Below, piece by piece: positions 13,051 to 24,475 of a DNA stretch of 64,000 bases. This DNA is from Magicicada septendecula (lineage: Eukaryota; Arthropoda; Insecta; Hemiptera; Cicadidae): assembly GCA_034769895.1 (NCBI GenBank), contig CM068372.1, forward strand, positions 438,902,958 through 438,966,957, written 5' to 3'. The notes beneath the pieces were generated by a model. The model had not been told where the DNA came from, did not search any database, and was given only the letters and a program-made list of their open reading frames with translations. Position 1 is the stretch's first letter. Every line of letters begins with the position of its first letter. The translations under genes were made by a program, and so were the position numbers.

Positions 13051-14033
13051 AGTCGAGAAACTAAAGAAGGCGTCAGTTTACTTCACGACACTAAAGATCG
13101 CCAAGTAATACTATTCTTAGTTCAAATTATAGATTTGTTCGAATTTTCGAGTATAAAGTATTAAAACAACGCTAAAGCGTAACAGTCATAAAAAATCGGT
13201 ATGGAGAACCACACATGGCTTCCATGTTCTAAGATTTATATTTAAAATAATTTACTTGAATTCGGTTTGATAATTTCGAAAAAAAGTCTATGAACCGTTC
13301 CTCTGTAAACATGTGCATTTACACTGGCCAGCGATCCACAGGAAGCAAATCGCTGTCCACCTTTTCGGCTTGCACGCGTTGTCTTGGTATGAGTTTCGGC
13401 ACTTTCCATTTAAAAAGCGTGCAAACATAAGGAAATAAAGATGATTGAAGCCAGAAATAGCGCGAATTGTTTGTGTGTGTGTGTGTCCTGCCGGCCTTTT
13501 TATTGCGGTAATCACAATAATAAAACTTTGGAAAAATAAACATTACATAATTGAGATATGCTTGCTTTCCAGGAACGATATATTTTCACTCATACGTAAT
13601 TTAAATTAAAATGAAAAATATAGAATTTTGTTAAAATGAAATGAAATGTTTCCATAGAAACTACTTCTTTGTTGTCAACAACGTAGTACACATATAAGAC
13701 TTATAAAAATTTACTTCCTCCCTTATCAATTACCATTTTAATTTATAAAAAACATTACCCCCTCCTCCCTTCAACTACCCTTTTCATTTATAGATATTTC
13801 ATCTACCTTTCTACAGTGGATTATTATGACCTTCTTTTAAGGATACTTTATTTATCAAAATTAAGCACTTTACTCTTGTTAAAACGTAAAACGTTGCAGG
13901 TAAACTACCCCTTTCTCTTAACCGATCTTCACCAAAACAATAGGCCTTGAGTCCTCTACAATTCATGGATGTATGGAAAAAAAATTTGATTCTGTTTGAA
14001 TTTGAGGCTGTTATCGTTTGCCATAGAAAAAAT

Positions 14034-14036
<3 letters not shown>
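13051..14036. other. No gene recognised
   Basis: Unremarkable AT-rich DNA with a short GT run near 13470. Between about 13690 and 13800 two C/T-rich segments (CTTCCTCCCTTATCAA and CCTCCTCCCTTCAACTA) look like a decayed duplication. Confidence 0.4.

Positions 14037-14109
<73 letters not shown>
14037..14109. repeat. (CA)n microsatellite
   Basis: A perfect AC run of 73 bp. Confidence 0.98.
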
Positions 14110-14110
<1 letters not shown>

Positions 14111-15080
14111 TTCGAAAAATTACTTTTTTCATGTTTTTAGGGTAGTACAATCAGAATCTGCCGTTATCTCGAACACGATTTTTTTCGCCATGGCCATACA
14201 GTACTTCCATTTCCTTATGGAACATGGAAGCAAAATTAATTTGTTTACGTTAAGAGACTTTTGGATATTTTATGTTCGCGCGTGATATCAGAATAAATGT
14301 TTAAATGTGAAACCGCAGACTATACGAGTACAGCGTTATTCAATACATAATACTTTCCCAAGCAGAATAACTCTTAAACGGCGCTTCTGAGAGATCTATT
14401 ATTGTTTGTAAAAAGTAATGACATCGATAATCGAGAAAAGAAATATTATAGGCGTCTATATTTTTATAACCCTTCGTACGCTGAAAAAATTCGATATTGT
14501 TTTTATTCTACTTGTAGATGTCTGTTCTTATTGTTTACATCTTTCACTGAAGTTCGTTTCCGTTCTCCGCTTTTATTGTTATAACATTATTTTTTCCTTT
14601 ACAAAATGGGCTCTTTCGCAGACGCAATAAAACATTACGTGAAAGAAGACTAAGAAAATGTTTACATCATTCTGATGCGAAAACTTTTCTCTATGCAAAT
14701 GTGTTGTAGTCTCTGGAAGTTGTAATCTGTAAAGACTCAAGTGTCTGAAATTCTGGTGCGCTTAGATCTGGTAATAGTGTGCAACTATCACATTAAAAAA
14801 ACAGTAAAGGCTTTAACATGGAATTACTTTTAACCAATAAAAATAATTAAGGTGTGAGTTGGTTATTATATAAGATAATAATGATAATATACATTAAAAG
14901 TACATAGACAACTTCCATTACAAGTATAGATGGCAACTAAGGAAGTAAGACCACTCAGGAAGTAAAGCAGAGCTGTGAAGCATTAATACCCTCTTCACTA
15001 GACCTATTATTGGTACACGAGAGAAAGGGTTACACGGTTGATGGTGTGAATCTGGATGATCAGATTCTGTTTGTTGAATC
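14110..15080. other. No gene recognised; AT-rich DNA
   Basis: Several short frames of about 60-110 codons overlap here; none carries a recognisable domain. The longest runs through the CA repeat and is an artefact of it. Confidence 0.4.
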
Positions 15081-15372
15081 AGAACATGATATTATTACTG
15101 GGTCCTTCAGTCTCTCAACTGGTTTCTACCCTCCCCGCATATACCCGTGGTGCGTGTGTTACGGAGTCTTTCACAGGTATATGAGACCTACAGTTTAACG
15201 CCGGATCCGAATGGCATAGTTGGGGAGGGTTTATACTAGGCAGGATACTTCCGCTGGTTTGCCATTGCCTTGCGAGGGGGAGCGGTCGTATCTAAATCAG
15301 ATGGCCCCGAGCCGACATCGTAGCAGCGCCACACACTAACCACTACGCCACTACCGCTCCAGAACATGATAT
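15081..15372 (-). mobile_element. tRNA-derived SINE with 12-bp target-site duplications
   Basis: AGAACATGATAT occurs at 15081-15092 and again at 15361-15372, bracketing a 268-bp insert. On the minus strand the insert begins GGAGCGGTAGTGGCG and carries an RNA polymerase III box A (TGGCGTAGTGG, 15340-15350) and a box B-like GGCTCGGGGCC (15303-15313, two changes from GGTTCGANNCC). This head layout is that of tRNA-derived SINEs. The 3' end, at 15093, finishes in an ATA-rich tail. SINEs are copied by LINE reverse transcriptase; which local LINE family serves it is unknown. Confidence 0.82.
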
Positions 15373-15493
15373 AAGCAGGGAAAATTGAGCTCTCCGAAGC
15401 TGTCACATTATAACGTAGCATACGTAGCCCTATACCAGTATCAAAAACATAAATCATGTTTTCTTAATCTTTCAGGGTGGGCGTCGTAATTAT

Positions 15494-18400
15494 TATGACT
15501 ACTTTCCGGGCTATCAGGTCTTACGTTGTTTGTTGCAGACTATGACTACTCTCCGGGCTATCAGGTCTTACGTTGTTTGGTGCAGACTATGACTACTTTC
15601 CGGGCTATCAGGTCTTAGGTTGTTTGTTGCAGACTATGACTACTTTCCGGGCTACCAGTTCTCATGTTGTTTGTTGCAGACTATGACTACTTTCCGAGCT
15701 ATCAGGTCTTACGTTGTTTGTTGCAGACTATGACTACTTTCCGGGCTATCAGGTCTTACGTTGTTTGTTGCAGACTATGACTACTTTCCGGGCTATCAGG
15801 TCTTACGTTGTTTGTTGCAGACTGTGACTACTTTCCGGGCTATCAGGTCTTACGTTGTTTGTTGCAGACTGTGACTACTTTCCGGGCTATCAGAGCTCAT
15901 GATGTTTGTTGCAGACTATGACTACTCTCCGGGCTATCAGGCCTTACGTTGTTTGTTGCAGACTATGACTACTTTCCGGGCTATCAGGTCTTACGTTGTT
16001 TGTTGCAGACTATGACTACTCTCCGGGCTCTCAGGTCTTACGTTGTTTGTTGCAGACTATGACAACTCTCCGGGCTATCAGGTCTTACGTTGTTTGTTGC
16101 AGACTGTGACTACTTTCCGGGCTATCACGTCTTACGTTGTTTGTTGCAGACTATGACTACTCTCCGGGCTATCAGGTCTTACGTTGTTTGTCGCAGACTG
16201 TGACTACTTTCCGGGCTATCAGGTCTTACGTTGTTTGTTGCAGACTGTGACTATTTTCCGGGCTATCAGGTCTTACGTTGTTTGTTGCAGACTATGACTA
16301 CTTTCCGAGCTATCAGGTCTTACGTTGTTTGTTTGCAGACTATGACTACTTTCCGGGCTATCAGGTCTTACGTTGTTTGTTGCAGACTATGACTACTTTC
16401 CGGGCTATCAGGTCTTACGTTGTTTGTTGCAGACTATGACTACTTTCCGGGCTATCAGGCCTTACGTTGTTTGTTGCAGGCTGTGACTACTTTCCGGGCT
16501 ATCAGGTCTTACGTTGTTTGTTGCAGACTATGACTACTTTCCGGGCTATCAGGTCTTACGTTGTTTGTTGCAGACTATGGCTACTCTCCGGGCTATCAGG
16601 TCTTACGTTGTTTGTTGCAGACTATGACTACTCTCAGGGCTATCAGGTCTTACGTTGTTTGTTGCAGACTGTGACTACTTTCCGGGCTATCAGGTCTTAC
16701 GTTGTTTGTTGCAGACTGTGACTACTTTCCGGGCTATCAGGTCTTACGTTGTTTGTTGCAGACTGTGACTACTTTCCGCGCTATCAGGTCTTACGTTGTT
16801 TGTTGCAGACTCTGACTACTTTCCGGGCTATCAGGCCTTACGTTGTTTGTTGCAGACTATGACTACTCTCAGGGCTATCAGGTCTTACGTTGTTTGTTGC
16901 AGACTATGACTACTCTCCGGGCTATCAGGTCTTACGTGGTTTGTTGCAGAATATGACTACTCTCAGGGCTATCAGGCCTTACGTTGTTTGTTGCAGACTG
17001 TGACTACTTTCCGGGCTATCAGGTCTTACGTTGTTTGTTGCAGACTGTGACTACTTTCCGGGCTATCAGGTCTTACGTTGTTTGTTGCAGACTGTGACTA
17101 CTTTCCGGGCTATCAGGTCTTACGTTGTTTGTTGCAGACTGTGACTACTTTCCGGGCTATCAGGTCTTACGTTGTTTGTTGCAGACTATGACTACTCTCC
17201 GGGCTATCAGGTCTTACGTTGTTTGTTGCAGACTGTGACTACTTTCCGGGCTATCAGGTCTTAAGTTGTATGTTGCAGACTGTGACTACTTTCCGGGCTA
17301 TCAGGTCTTACGTTGTTTGTTGCAGACTGTGACTACTTTCCGGGCTATCAGGTCTTACGTTGTTTGTTGCAGACTATGACTACTCTCAGGGCTATCAGGT
17401 CTTACGTTGTTTGTTGCAGACTATGACTACTCTCCGGGCTATCAGGTCTTACGTTGTTTGTTGCAGACTATGACTACTCTCAGGGCTATCAGGTCTTACG
17501 TTGTTTGTTGCAGACTGTGACTACTTTCCGGGCTATCAGGTCTTACGTTGTTTGTTGCAGACTGTGACTACTTTTCGGGCTATCAGGTCTTACGTTGTTT
17601 GTTGCAGACTGTGACTACTTTCCGGGCTATCAGGTCTTACGTTGTTTGTTGCAGACTGTGACTACTTTCCGGGCTATCAGGTCTTACGTTGTTTGTTGCA
17701 GACTGTGACTACTTTCCGGGCTATCAGGTCTTACGTTGTTTGTTGCAGACTGTGACTACTTTCCGGGCTATCAGGTCTTACGTTGTTTGTTGCAGACTGT
17801 GACTACTTTCCGGGCTATCATGTCTTACGTTGTTTGTTGCAGACTATGACTACTCTCCGGGCTATCAGGTCTTACGTTGTTTGTTGCAGACTGTGACTAC
17901 TTTCCGGGCTATCAGGTCTTACGTTGTTTGTTGCATACTGTGACTACTTTCCGGGCTATCAGGTCTTACGTTGTTTGTTGCAGACTATGACTACTTTCCG
18001 GGCTATCAGGTCTTACGTTGTTTGTTGCAGACTGTGACTACTTTCCGGGCTATCAGGTCTTACGTTGTTTGTTGCAGACTATGACTACTGTCCGGGCTAT
18101 CAGGTCTTACGTTGTTTGTTGCAGACTATGACTACTCTCCGGGCTATCAGGTCTTACGTTGTTTGTTGCAGACTGTGACTACTCTCCGGGCTATCAGGTC
18201 TTACGTTGTTTGTTGCAGACTGTGACTACTTTTCGGGCTATCAGGTCTTACGTTGTTTGTTGCAGACTGTGACTACTTTCCGGGCTATCAGGTCTTACGT
18301 TGTTTGTTGCAGACTGTGACTACTTTCCGGGCTATCAGGTCTTACGTTGTTTGTTGCAGACTATGACTACTCTCCGGGCTATCAGGTCTTACGTTGTTTG

Positions 18401-19254
18401 TTGCAGACTGTGACTACTTTCCGGGCTATCAGGTCTTAAGTTGTATGTTGCAGACTGTGACTACTTTCCGGGCTATCAGGTCTTACGTTGTTTGTTGCAG
18501 ACTGTGACTACTTTCCGGGCTATCAGGTCTTACGTTGTTTGTTGCAGACTATGACTACTCTCAGGGCTATCAGGTCTTACGTTGTTTGTTGCAGACTATG
18601 ACTACTCTCCGGGCTATCAGGTCTTACGTTGTTTGTTGCAGACTATGACTACTCTCAGGGCTATCAGGTCTTACGTTGTTTGTTGCAGACTGTGACTACT
18701 TTCCGGGCTATCAGGTCTTACGTTGTTTGTTGCAGACTGTGACTACTTTTCGGGCTATCAGGTCTTACGTTGTTTGTTGCAGACTGTGACTACTTTCCGG
18801 GCTATCAGGTCTTACGTTGTTTGTTGCAGACTGTGACTACTTTCCGGGCTATCAGGTCTTACGTTGTTTGTTGCAGACTGTGACTACTCTCCGGGCTATC
18901 AGGTCTTACGTTGTTTGTTGCAGACTGTGACTACTTTCCGGGCTATCAGGTCTTACGTTGTTTGTTGCAGACTATGACTACTCTCCGGGCTATCAGGTCT
19001 TACGTTGTTTGTTGCAGACTGTGACTACTTTCCGGGCTATCAGGTCTTACGTTGTTTGTTGCAGACTGTGACTACTTTCCGGGCTATCAGGTCTTACGTT
19101 GTTTGTTGCAGACTGTGACTACTTTCCGGGCTATCAGGTCTTACGTTGTTTGTTGCAGACTGTGACTACTTTCCGGGCTATCAGGTCTTACGTTGTTTGT
19201 TGCAGACTGTGACTACTTTCCGGGTTATCAGGTTTTACGTTGTTTGTTGCAGAC
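15494..19254 (+). repeat. Minisatellite, 80 tandem copies of a 47-bp unit
   Basis: The unit runs from TATGACTACTTTCCGGGC through AGGTCTTACGTTGTTTG to TTGCAGAC. The array is 3761 bp, which is 80 x 47 plus one base; one unit near 16330 has an extra T. Variants recur: TATGAC or TGTGAC at the start, and TTTCCGGG, CTCCGGG or CTCAGGG in the middle. The rare variant TTAAGTTGTATG appears twice, exactly 1175 bp (25 units) apart. A 47-bp period is not a multiple of three, so no long frame survives. Confidence 0.97.
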
Positions 19255-19260
19255 TTTTCA

Positions 19261-19408
19261 GCCTTGCCATTGGAGGCCATCTTTAGTGTCTGAAGGACTA
19301 AACTTCAGTTACTGTGCCTTTGCAACAGTACTGTGGTGTTACTGACGGACACCGTGTCAGTAAGAGTTTAGTCCTTCAGACACTGAAGATGGTCTCCAAT
19401 GGCGAGGC
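19261..19408. repeat. Inverted 44-bp arms of the foldback element
   Basis: GCCTTGCCATTGGAGGCCAT on the left is mirrored by ATGGTCTCCAATGGCGAGGC on the right, and the pairing continues through the GTGTCTGAAGGACTAAACT segment. The right arm contains CTGAAGATGG, the core shared with other inverted-repeat elements in the window. Confidence 0.92.
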
Positions 19409-19472
19409 TGACACGCTTGCAACAAACAACATGAGACCACGGCCTGATAGCCGGGATAGTAGTTATAATAAA

Positions 19473-20009
19473 TCCTGTTGTTCAACTCTACGACCAAATA
19501 CGAACAAAGAGTTTATCGGTGGGACCACTTACGGCAGTGATGTTGCAAAAATGTAACGAAGATTTCAGTATTTATGCGGCCAAAAAGAAGACATTTTAAA
19601 AACACTAGTTCGGTCACGTAGTTGAAATTATATTAGATAATGGTTATTCCAGTCCTTGACTACACTTGTGGAAACTGGAAGTGAAGTTTTTTGGTTCCGA
19701 AAAAATTACGTGAATATAAGTATTTCGGTTGTAACCCCACGTAATGTTAAATTTTATATGTTGAATCCTTAATCCTCTGGTGAGAGTGAAGCGGATGGAA
19801 GAACTGTCTTAAATTATAGAATACATAGATTCCACTAACCTTCCTCCCAAATACATCGAGCTTGAAGAAAATATGAGGGCGAAAGCGAGTACCTTAAAGA
19901 AGATATGGATAGACGGAAAGGGATTACCCGTGTAATAGAATACAACAAAAAACTGCCTTAATTTGGGGGGGGGGGATAATGTGTGCTCCTGGTGTATTAA
20001 ACTACTCGT
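19473..20009. other. No gene recognised
   Basis: Mixed composition with a run of nine G at about 19965. No product or terminal repeat recognised. Confidence 0.4.
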
Positions 20010-20190
20010 ATACTGGTCACTGGTCACGTGTTGTTAGGACAGTCCCAGCATGCTGCCCGGTCAAACCTTGAGGCTAGGCTAAAAGCGACCGCACATAAGG
20101 TTGAACTTATGAAACTTATGCACAAGGTCGTTGTTTGCATTATAAGACACACTGTAGCCCAGGCATTCAAAATTGCTAACTTGTTTTAAT
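20010..20190 (-). mobile_element. LINE reverse transcriptase fragment
   Basis: On the minus strand a broken frame reads Q-V-S-N-F-x-C-L-G and, further on, K-F-x-x-M-C-G. This matches the palm-to-thumb connection of insect LINE reverse transcriptases (Q-V-x-x-F-x-Y-L-G, then K-x-x-x-F-x-x-x-C-G-T). Stops interrupt it after about 35 codons. It is a decayed piece separate from the next one, because this domain lies out of order relative to it. Confidence 0.55.
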
Positions 20191-20277
20191 AATAATTAAT
20201 AATAATCATCATTAATAATAATTAATGAATAAATTGTACAACAGGTGAGAAATTTTAACTGTTTGGATATTAAAAAT

Positions 20278-20965
20278 GTTCAACTCTTTACGAATGTCTC
20301 TTCATTGTAGAGTGTATCTCTTCGTGGGCAGCCTTTAACAGATCGCGAGACTCTCATCTCCGATGTACTCAGATGTTTTTCGCCGGAACCCAGTTTCAGA
20401 ACCATAACAATGGCACAGATATTACCTTTAGTCGAGTCTCTTTCCTTGTTTTCATCGACAACACTCGACGGATTGTGCCACTCATTGACTGAAACGTAGT
20501 CTACGTGTGATCCATATTCCGCAAGGATAGGAACAATATAAAAGAAGAACAATATAACAATATCCACTTCACCATAATCCACATCATAAGTGATGTCGCA
20601 GCCAAGATATCCGAAATGCTACACCTGATCTATACTCTACTATCCAATACAATCTTAGTCCGTAAGGGGTATTTTCCCATATGCCATCTTTTTTTTTCTT
20701 ATGCACAGAAATTTCCATGTTGTAATTCTAAGACTTGCTTCATCTGAAACATTGATCTCTGGAGCTTCCATTCGCTGTTTTGGATCTTTCGCAAACAGCA
20801 GTGTATTCATGTATGTCCTACTATTTATTTTTATTCCCGGATCCACTCGTAATTTCTAATCTCTAACTATATCATCGATATTAATATTAATCAGTGTTGG
20901 AACCATCCTTGTACCTTGACGCAATCTCTGATTAATCTAAATCTCTTCTGTCAAATCCGCTCCTA
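20278..20965 (-). mobile_element. LINE reverse transcriptase fragment (palm to C-terminus)
   Basis: Read leftwards on the minus strand, first comes G-I-K-I-N-S then T-L-L-F-A-K-D (about 20780-20830), the palm motif whose catalytic F-A-D-D has become F-A-K-D. Next are segments resembling G-T-I-R-R-x-L and a K-E-T-x-L-K segment, then M-R-V-S-R-S-V-K-G-C near 20330, close to the M-R-F-L-R-S-V-K-G-C block of the C-terminal region. Several frameshifts and stops separate these blocks. The same palm region recurs at 22.4-22.6 kb. Confidence 0.65.
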
Positions 20966-21229
20966 ATGACAATATTGGGGATGGGGTATGTATATGGAGA
21001 ATGTATTCTATAATTTATATCGGTATTCTATCTTTTTGTTGTAACAGACGACAGAGAAAACCTAAAGAAAATTATCAGGCTAAATAATAAAAGAATCAAA
21101 AAGGTAAAACTGTTCCCTCACGTACGAAGTACTATACGCACATCAGTTTTGCTACCGAGACGCCTGAGGAGCGGGGAGGGGGGTTTACTGAATGATAGTG
21201 CGGGCTTGTGTTGGTGAGGTATTACTGGT

Positions 21230-21840
21230 TCTGTAAACATTGTTCAGACGTCACAAAACGTATTCAGTTGTAATTTGGTGTGTATATTAGATTGAACGTT
21301 CGTACACTATATGTAAGTGTAATGTTTTGAATATTTTGTTAAAGTGTGTTTTTTTATTCGCTAAAATAAATACCGTGTGAGAGACAGTCAAGTCACACCG
21401 AAACTGTGTTAAACGAATTTTAAACGTGTAGTATTACAGTGATGCGTGCAGTGGAATGGCGTACGTCACCACATTGCTTGTTCGGTAGCAAAGGTGAACT
21501 GCTGATAGTACAACTATGAAAGATGTGAATTAGCTCAATAGAAATAAAAAACGCAACGTCTGTGGATTTAAACAGACGTGTCATTAATAAAACGTTGTTT
21601 CGTCTTCTACCTGCAGTCTTGTTTTGTTATTTATCTGTGTTTCCTTTGCTTTCGTTCACTTACGTCCGTAGCAATGCTATTAAGGAACAACGAACGTCGG
21701 CAGGAAACAACAACAGCAATGGCGCTGGTGCAACCTCATTTGTTTGTTTGCTCCAATCTGTTTACGTCTGGTTAAATGTATATATCTGCGTCTTACGTCT
21801 GAAAGTACATCGAAAGCACATCGTAAACGATATTTAAAGT
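21230..21840 (+). other. Possible host 5' exon; unrecognised 91-codon frame
   Basis: A plus-strand frame at about 21562-21837 has a hydrophobic stretch near its start (L-L-P-A-V-L-F-C-Y-L), then an Asn/Ala-rich segment and a second hydrophobic stretch. It begins with a GTG rather than an ATG. The 300 bp upstream are GTGT- and AAAC-rich, a style common in insect 5' untranslated regions. I do not recognise the product; chance remains the simplest explanation. Confidence 0.15.
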
Positions 21841-21899
21841 AAAACTCTTATTCTACTCTTCGTTAAAATAAAGCTTATTTTCTTTGATGCATCATGCTA

Positions 21900-22640
21900 A
21901 TGAAAGAACACAAATCATTTACCAAAAATAACAGAAATGTGGTATCTATACTCACACTCTATTCTCTTATTATCCAATGCCCTAGTTACAGGGCCGGACC
22001 CAGCGCTTCTGCCGCCCTTTGCAGTATTTATGAGTGCCGGCTCCCCTCCCTATTTTAACTCTGAACACATTCACGCACACTAGACCTACTCTAAAGATAC
22101 GGCGATTGACTTCAAATGACGACTAGGAATGTTTGCATTGTTGTGTTTATTAAAAAAAACTAGAACTTTTTAGCGTTTACGATGCGGCGAACGGCTACAA
22201 TAAAAATTGTAGAGACAATACAAGAAATCATGAGCCAATAAAAAGGTATGCCTATGTGATGACTTAAAATTAAAATACTAACTAAAATTTTAATTAGTGA
22301 ATAATTTTTTCCCTCAATTTCAAAACTTAACATCCCGGAATCTGCCGCCCTGGGCGGTGGCACGGATCGCCCCTGCCTGGAGCCGGGCCTGCCTAGTTAT
22401 TGTCTTCTGGACGGAAAGTCTCACGTTGTCATTCGAACAGACTTGCTGTAACCGGAACATCGATCTCTGGAGCTCGCATTCATTGTTTTGGATGATTACT
22501 TGATCATCGTCAAACAACATTGTATTCGTGTATATTCTAATATTAATTTTATTCCCGGATTCACTCGTAAGACTGTAGATTTTATTCTATTCTTATATCA
22601 TCGTTTCTGATATGAAAGTTTACATTCACAGGAATCATGG
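21900..22640 (-). mobile_element. LINE reverse transcriptase fragment, split by a hAT MITE
   Basis: On the minus strand, 22400-22520 encodes L-F-D-D-D-Q-V-I-I-Q-N then E-L-Q-R-S and S-V-Q-K-T, the palm region of a LINE reverse transcriptase (L-L-F-A-D-D-Q-V-I-I, S-V-Q-K-T-K). DNA at 22440-22560 matches 20745-20850, including ATCTCTGGAGCT and TTTTATTCCCGGAT, so both are the same family. The frame is interrupted by the 403-bp element at 21989-22391 and appears to resume at about 21980 with L-D-N-K-x-I-E. The LINE insertion is therefore older than the MITE. Confidence 0.65.
21981..22399. mobile_element. hAT-superfamily MITE with 8-bp target-site duplication
   Basis: CCTAGTTA at 21981-21988 and 22392-22399 flanks a 403-bp element (21989-22391). 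Its ends are CAGGGCCGGACCCAGCGC on the left and, on the minus strand at the right, CAGGCCCGGCTCCAGGCA. Eight-base duplications and CAG-starting inverted repeats are diagnostic of hAT elements. A subterminal GCCGCCC/GGGCGGC pair strengthens the symmetry. No transposase frame is present, so it is non-autonomous. Confidence 0.88.
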
Positions 22641-23604
22641 ACTAGTAAACGATCCTTGTGAATCGAGACTCTTTCGTCACGTACCAATAGATTTGTTCAT
22701 CTAATCTCCCACTCCCCTGATGTTGTATTAAGCGTACCTACAATACTCTGCTTAATGTAGACGGTTTAAAGTAAAGGATCATTTGTTTTGTTTCGGTAAA
22801 CATGCGTGCGTGCGCGCGCGTGTTTATGTCAGTTCAGTTTAACGATGTCGGTGACCTGCACATGTTGAAAGGCGTATCAGATTGGCAATCAGATTTACCG
22901 AGTTAGTCCATAAATTAAACGACCACGCACAATGCAACGCATATATTATTAACGACATTATGATTGCAATTTCTTATTACAGTAATTACATATTATTAAG
23001 TTAACACTTTGTTCCGATAATTTACACTGAATAAAAATGTGGAATAAACGGGACAGCTACGAATGCATTTTAATGAGTCTTGTGTTTTTTTTTGTTGCTG
23101 CTCGTACGACTAACCGTTTTTCTGAGATTTTAAAAAAAGATAAGAAAAACAAGTCGAAGTGCACATATGATATAATATAATTACACAGTGTTCCAGTAGG
23201 CCAGTTTATTTGGAGACAAGAGAAGCCTGCCGCGGGCGTTGCATAACATGTACGCTACGCTACACTTGTTACTTGATTTTTTTGTAGTTTTTTTATTTTT
23301 TTTATTTTACGTTTAACATTCCGTTTGTACTGACATAACTAACTTGTTTTCCACTTGTTTGCACGAGGACGCGCGCGTGAGTGAGAGAGAGAGCGCGCGA
23401 TAAATATAACGAGATACATATTACGCACAAACGTAGATACGACGAGGTTTGATAAAAAGTTCGTGTGAATTTAAATTTTCCACTGCAATTGTCCAAATCA
23501 TTTTTTTTTTGAAGTGAGAATTTCATGTACTACGATGCCCGGTCACTCCCGTATACCTCTCGCTCTTAGGGCAGTACACTGATTCAACGCGTAACAAAAC
23601 GTGA
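22641..23604. other. No gene recognised
   Basis: AT-rich with alternating purine-pyrimidine patches such as GTGCGTGCGCGCGCG (about 22804-22820) and a GAGAGAGAGCGCGCGA patch near 23390. No product recognised. Confidence 0.4.
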
Positions 23605-24475
23605 TACAGTAGAAACTCTGTTAATCAAGTGGGAGGGAGGCGGTTTCGAATTAAAAAAATTTCGGATACTAATTAAGATGTAATTTTTTAAAGTTTGAGG
23701 TAAAATAACTGAAGGCAATATACAAAATTATCAGAAGATTTGAATAAAAATCAAACTATTTACATAAATCATTTTTTTATCATTGGATTTATCATATTTG
23801 TTGAAAAAAATTTTTTATTTTCCTTTGCTTTTCTTTTTACATCGCTTTCTTGCAACAATATCTCGCCATCGCTTCATTAGCAGAATGTCAGAGGGCTTTG
23901 ATTCTTCAAATCGTTCGACGAACCGTAACGCTATCTGAAAATATGAATAAAACTCAGTGAGAAAAACGTGTATTTCATATAGCCTAATTTAATGCTCTTG
24001 CCCAAAATAAAAACTCTTACCTCTAAGGCACTGAAGATGTCGTCAGCGGTTTCATGGCTGCTGTTCTCTGCTGTCATCGTCTTCTTCGTTCCTTTGTTCC
24101 GTGAAAAAAAAACACACACACAGCCTCATTTACTTTCTCGTTTTGACACGTCTTCATTGTTTTCTTGTTTGGCATCTTCATAGCATGCTCTTCAAACTTA
24201 TTTTTCATCTTGACCCAATCAGAAACAGTAGACACACCAACACCAAAATCGGCTTGCACAGTTCACAGAATCTCGTCATTTTTAATTCATTTTATTGCCT
24301 CCAATTTTTCTTCTATCGTTATCATGACTTTTTTATTACATGTTTATTATATTAGTTTTCGTGTTTTATCCGGAAAACAAATTTTCATTGTAAAAATCGG
24401 GATTTTTTTTGGTCGGTCGTTCGGTTAAACGGTATTTCGGTTAAAATTGTTTCGGTTAATGGAGGTTCTACTGTA
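23605..24475 (-). mobile_element. Internally deleted pogo/Tigger-like DNA transposon
   Basis: Terminal inverted repeats read CAGTAGAAACTCTGTTAAT at 23607 and, on the minus strand from 24473, CAGTAGAACCTCCATTAAC. Both are flanked by TA, the Tc1/mariner-pogo target duplication. On the minus strand the transposase N-terminus survives at about 24100-24310: a helix-turn-helix with A-D-F-G-V-G-V-S-T-V-S-D-W, then a K-x-x-K-T-M-K-T-C segment, as in CENP-B/pogo DNA-binding domains. Near 23820-23940 the C-terminal part survives with R-F-V-E-R-F-E-E-S. The catalytic DDE core between them is missing and stops occur, so it cannot transpose by itself. Confidence 0.85.

Larger units (their letters stand above)
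15490..19472 (+). mobile_element. Foldback (inverted-repeat) element with one end expanded into a minisatellite
   Basis: The left end begins TTATTATGACTACTTTCC and the right end, read on the minus strand, begins TTATTATAACTACTATCC, giving terminal inverted repeats. The left terminal unit is repeated 80 times. After the array come two inverted 44-bp arms (19261-19304 and 19365-19408), about 93% complementary, around a 60-bp loop. Then follows a single inverted copy of the 47-bp unit (about 19419-19472). No transposase is encoded. I infer a non-autonomous foldback DNA element in which one terminal repeat was amplified. I found no convincing target-site duplication. Confidence 0.7.

Noticed and set aside
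15300-15360. tRNA gene on the minus strand
   Set aside because: Box A and a degenerate box B are present, but no full cloverleaf or acceptor pairing is evident, and target duplications mark it as a SINE.
15494-19254. CRISPR-like array
   Set aside because: Units abut with no unique spacers, the surroundings are eukaryotic and there are no cas genes.
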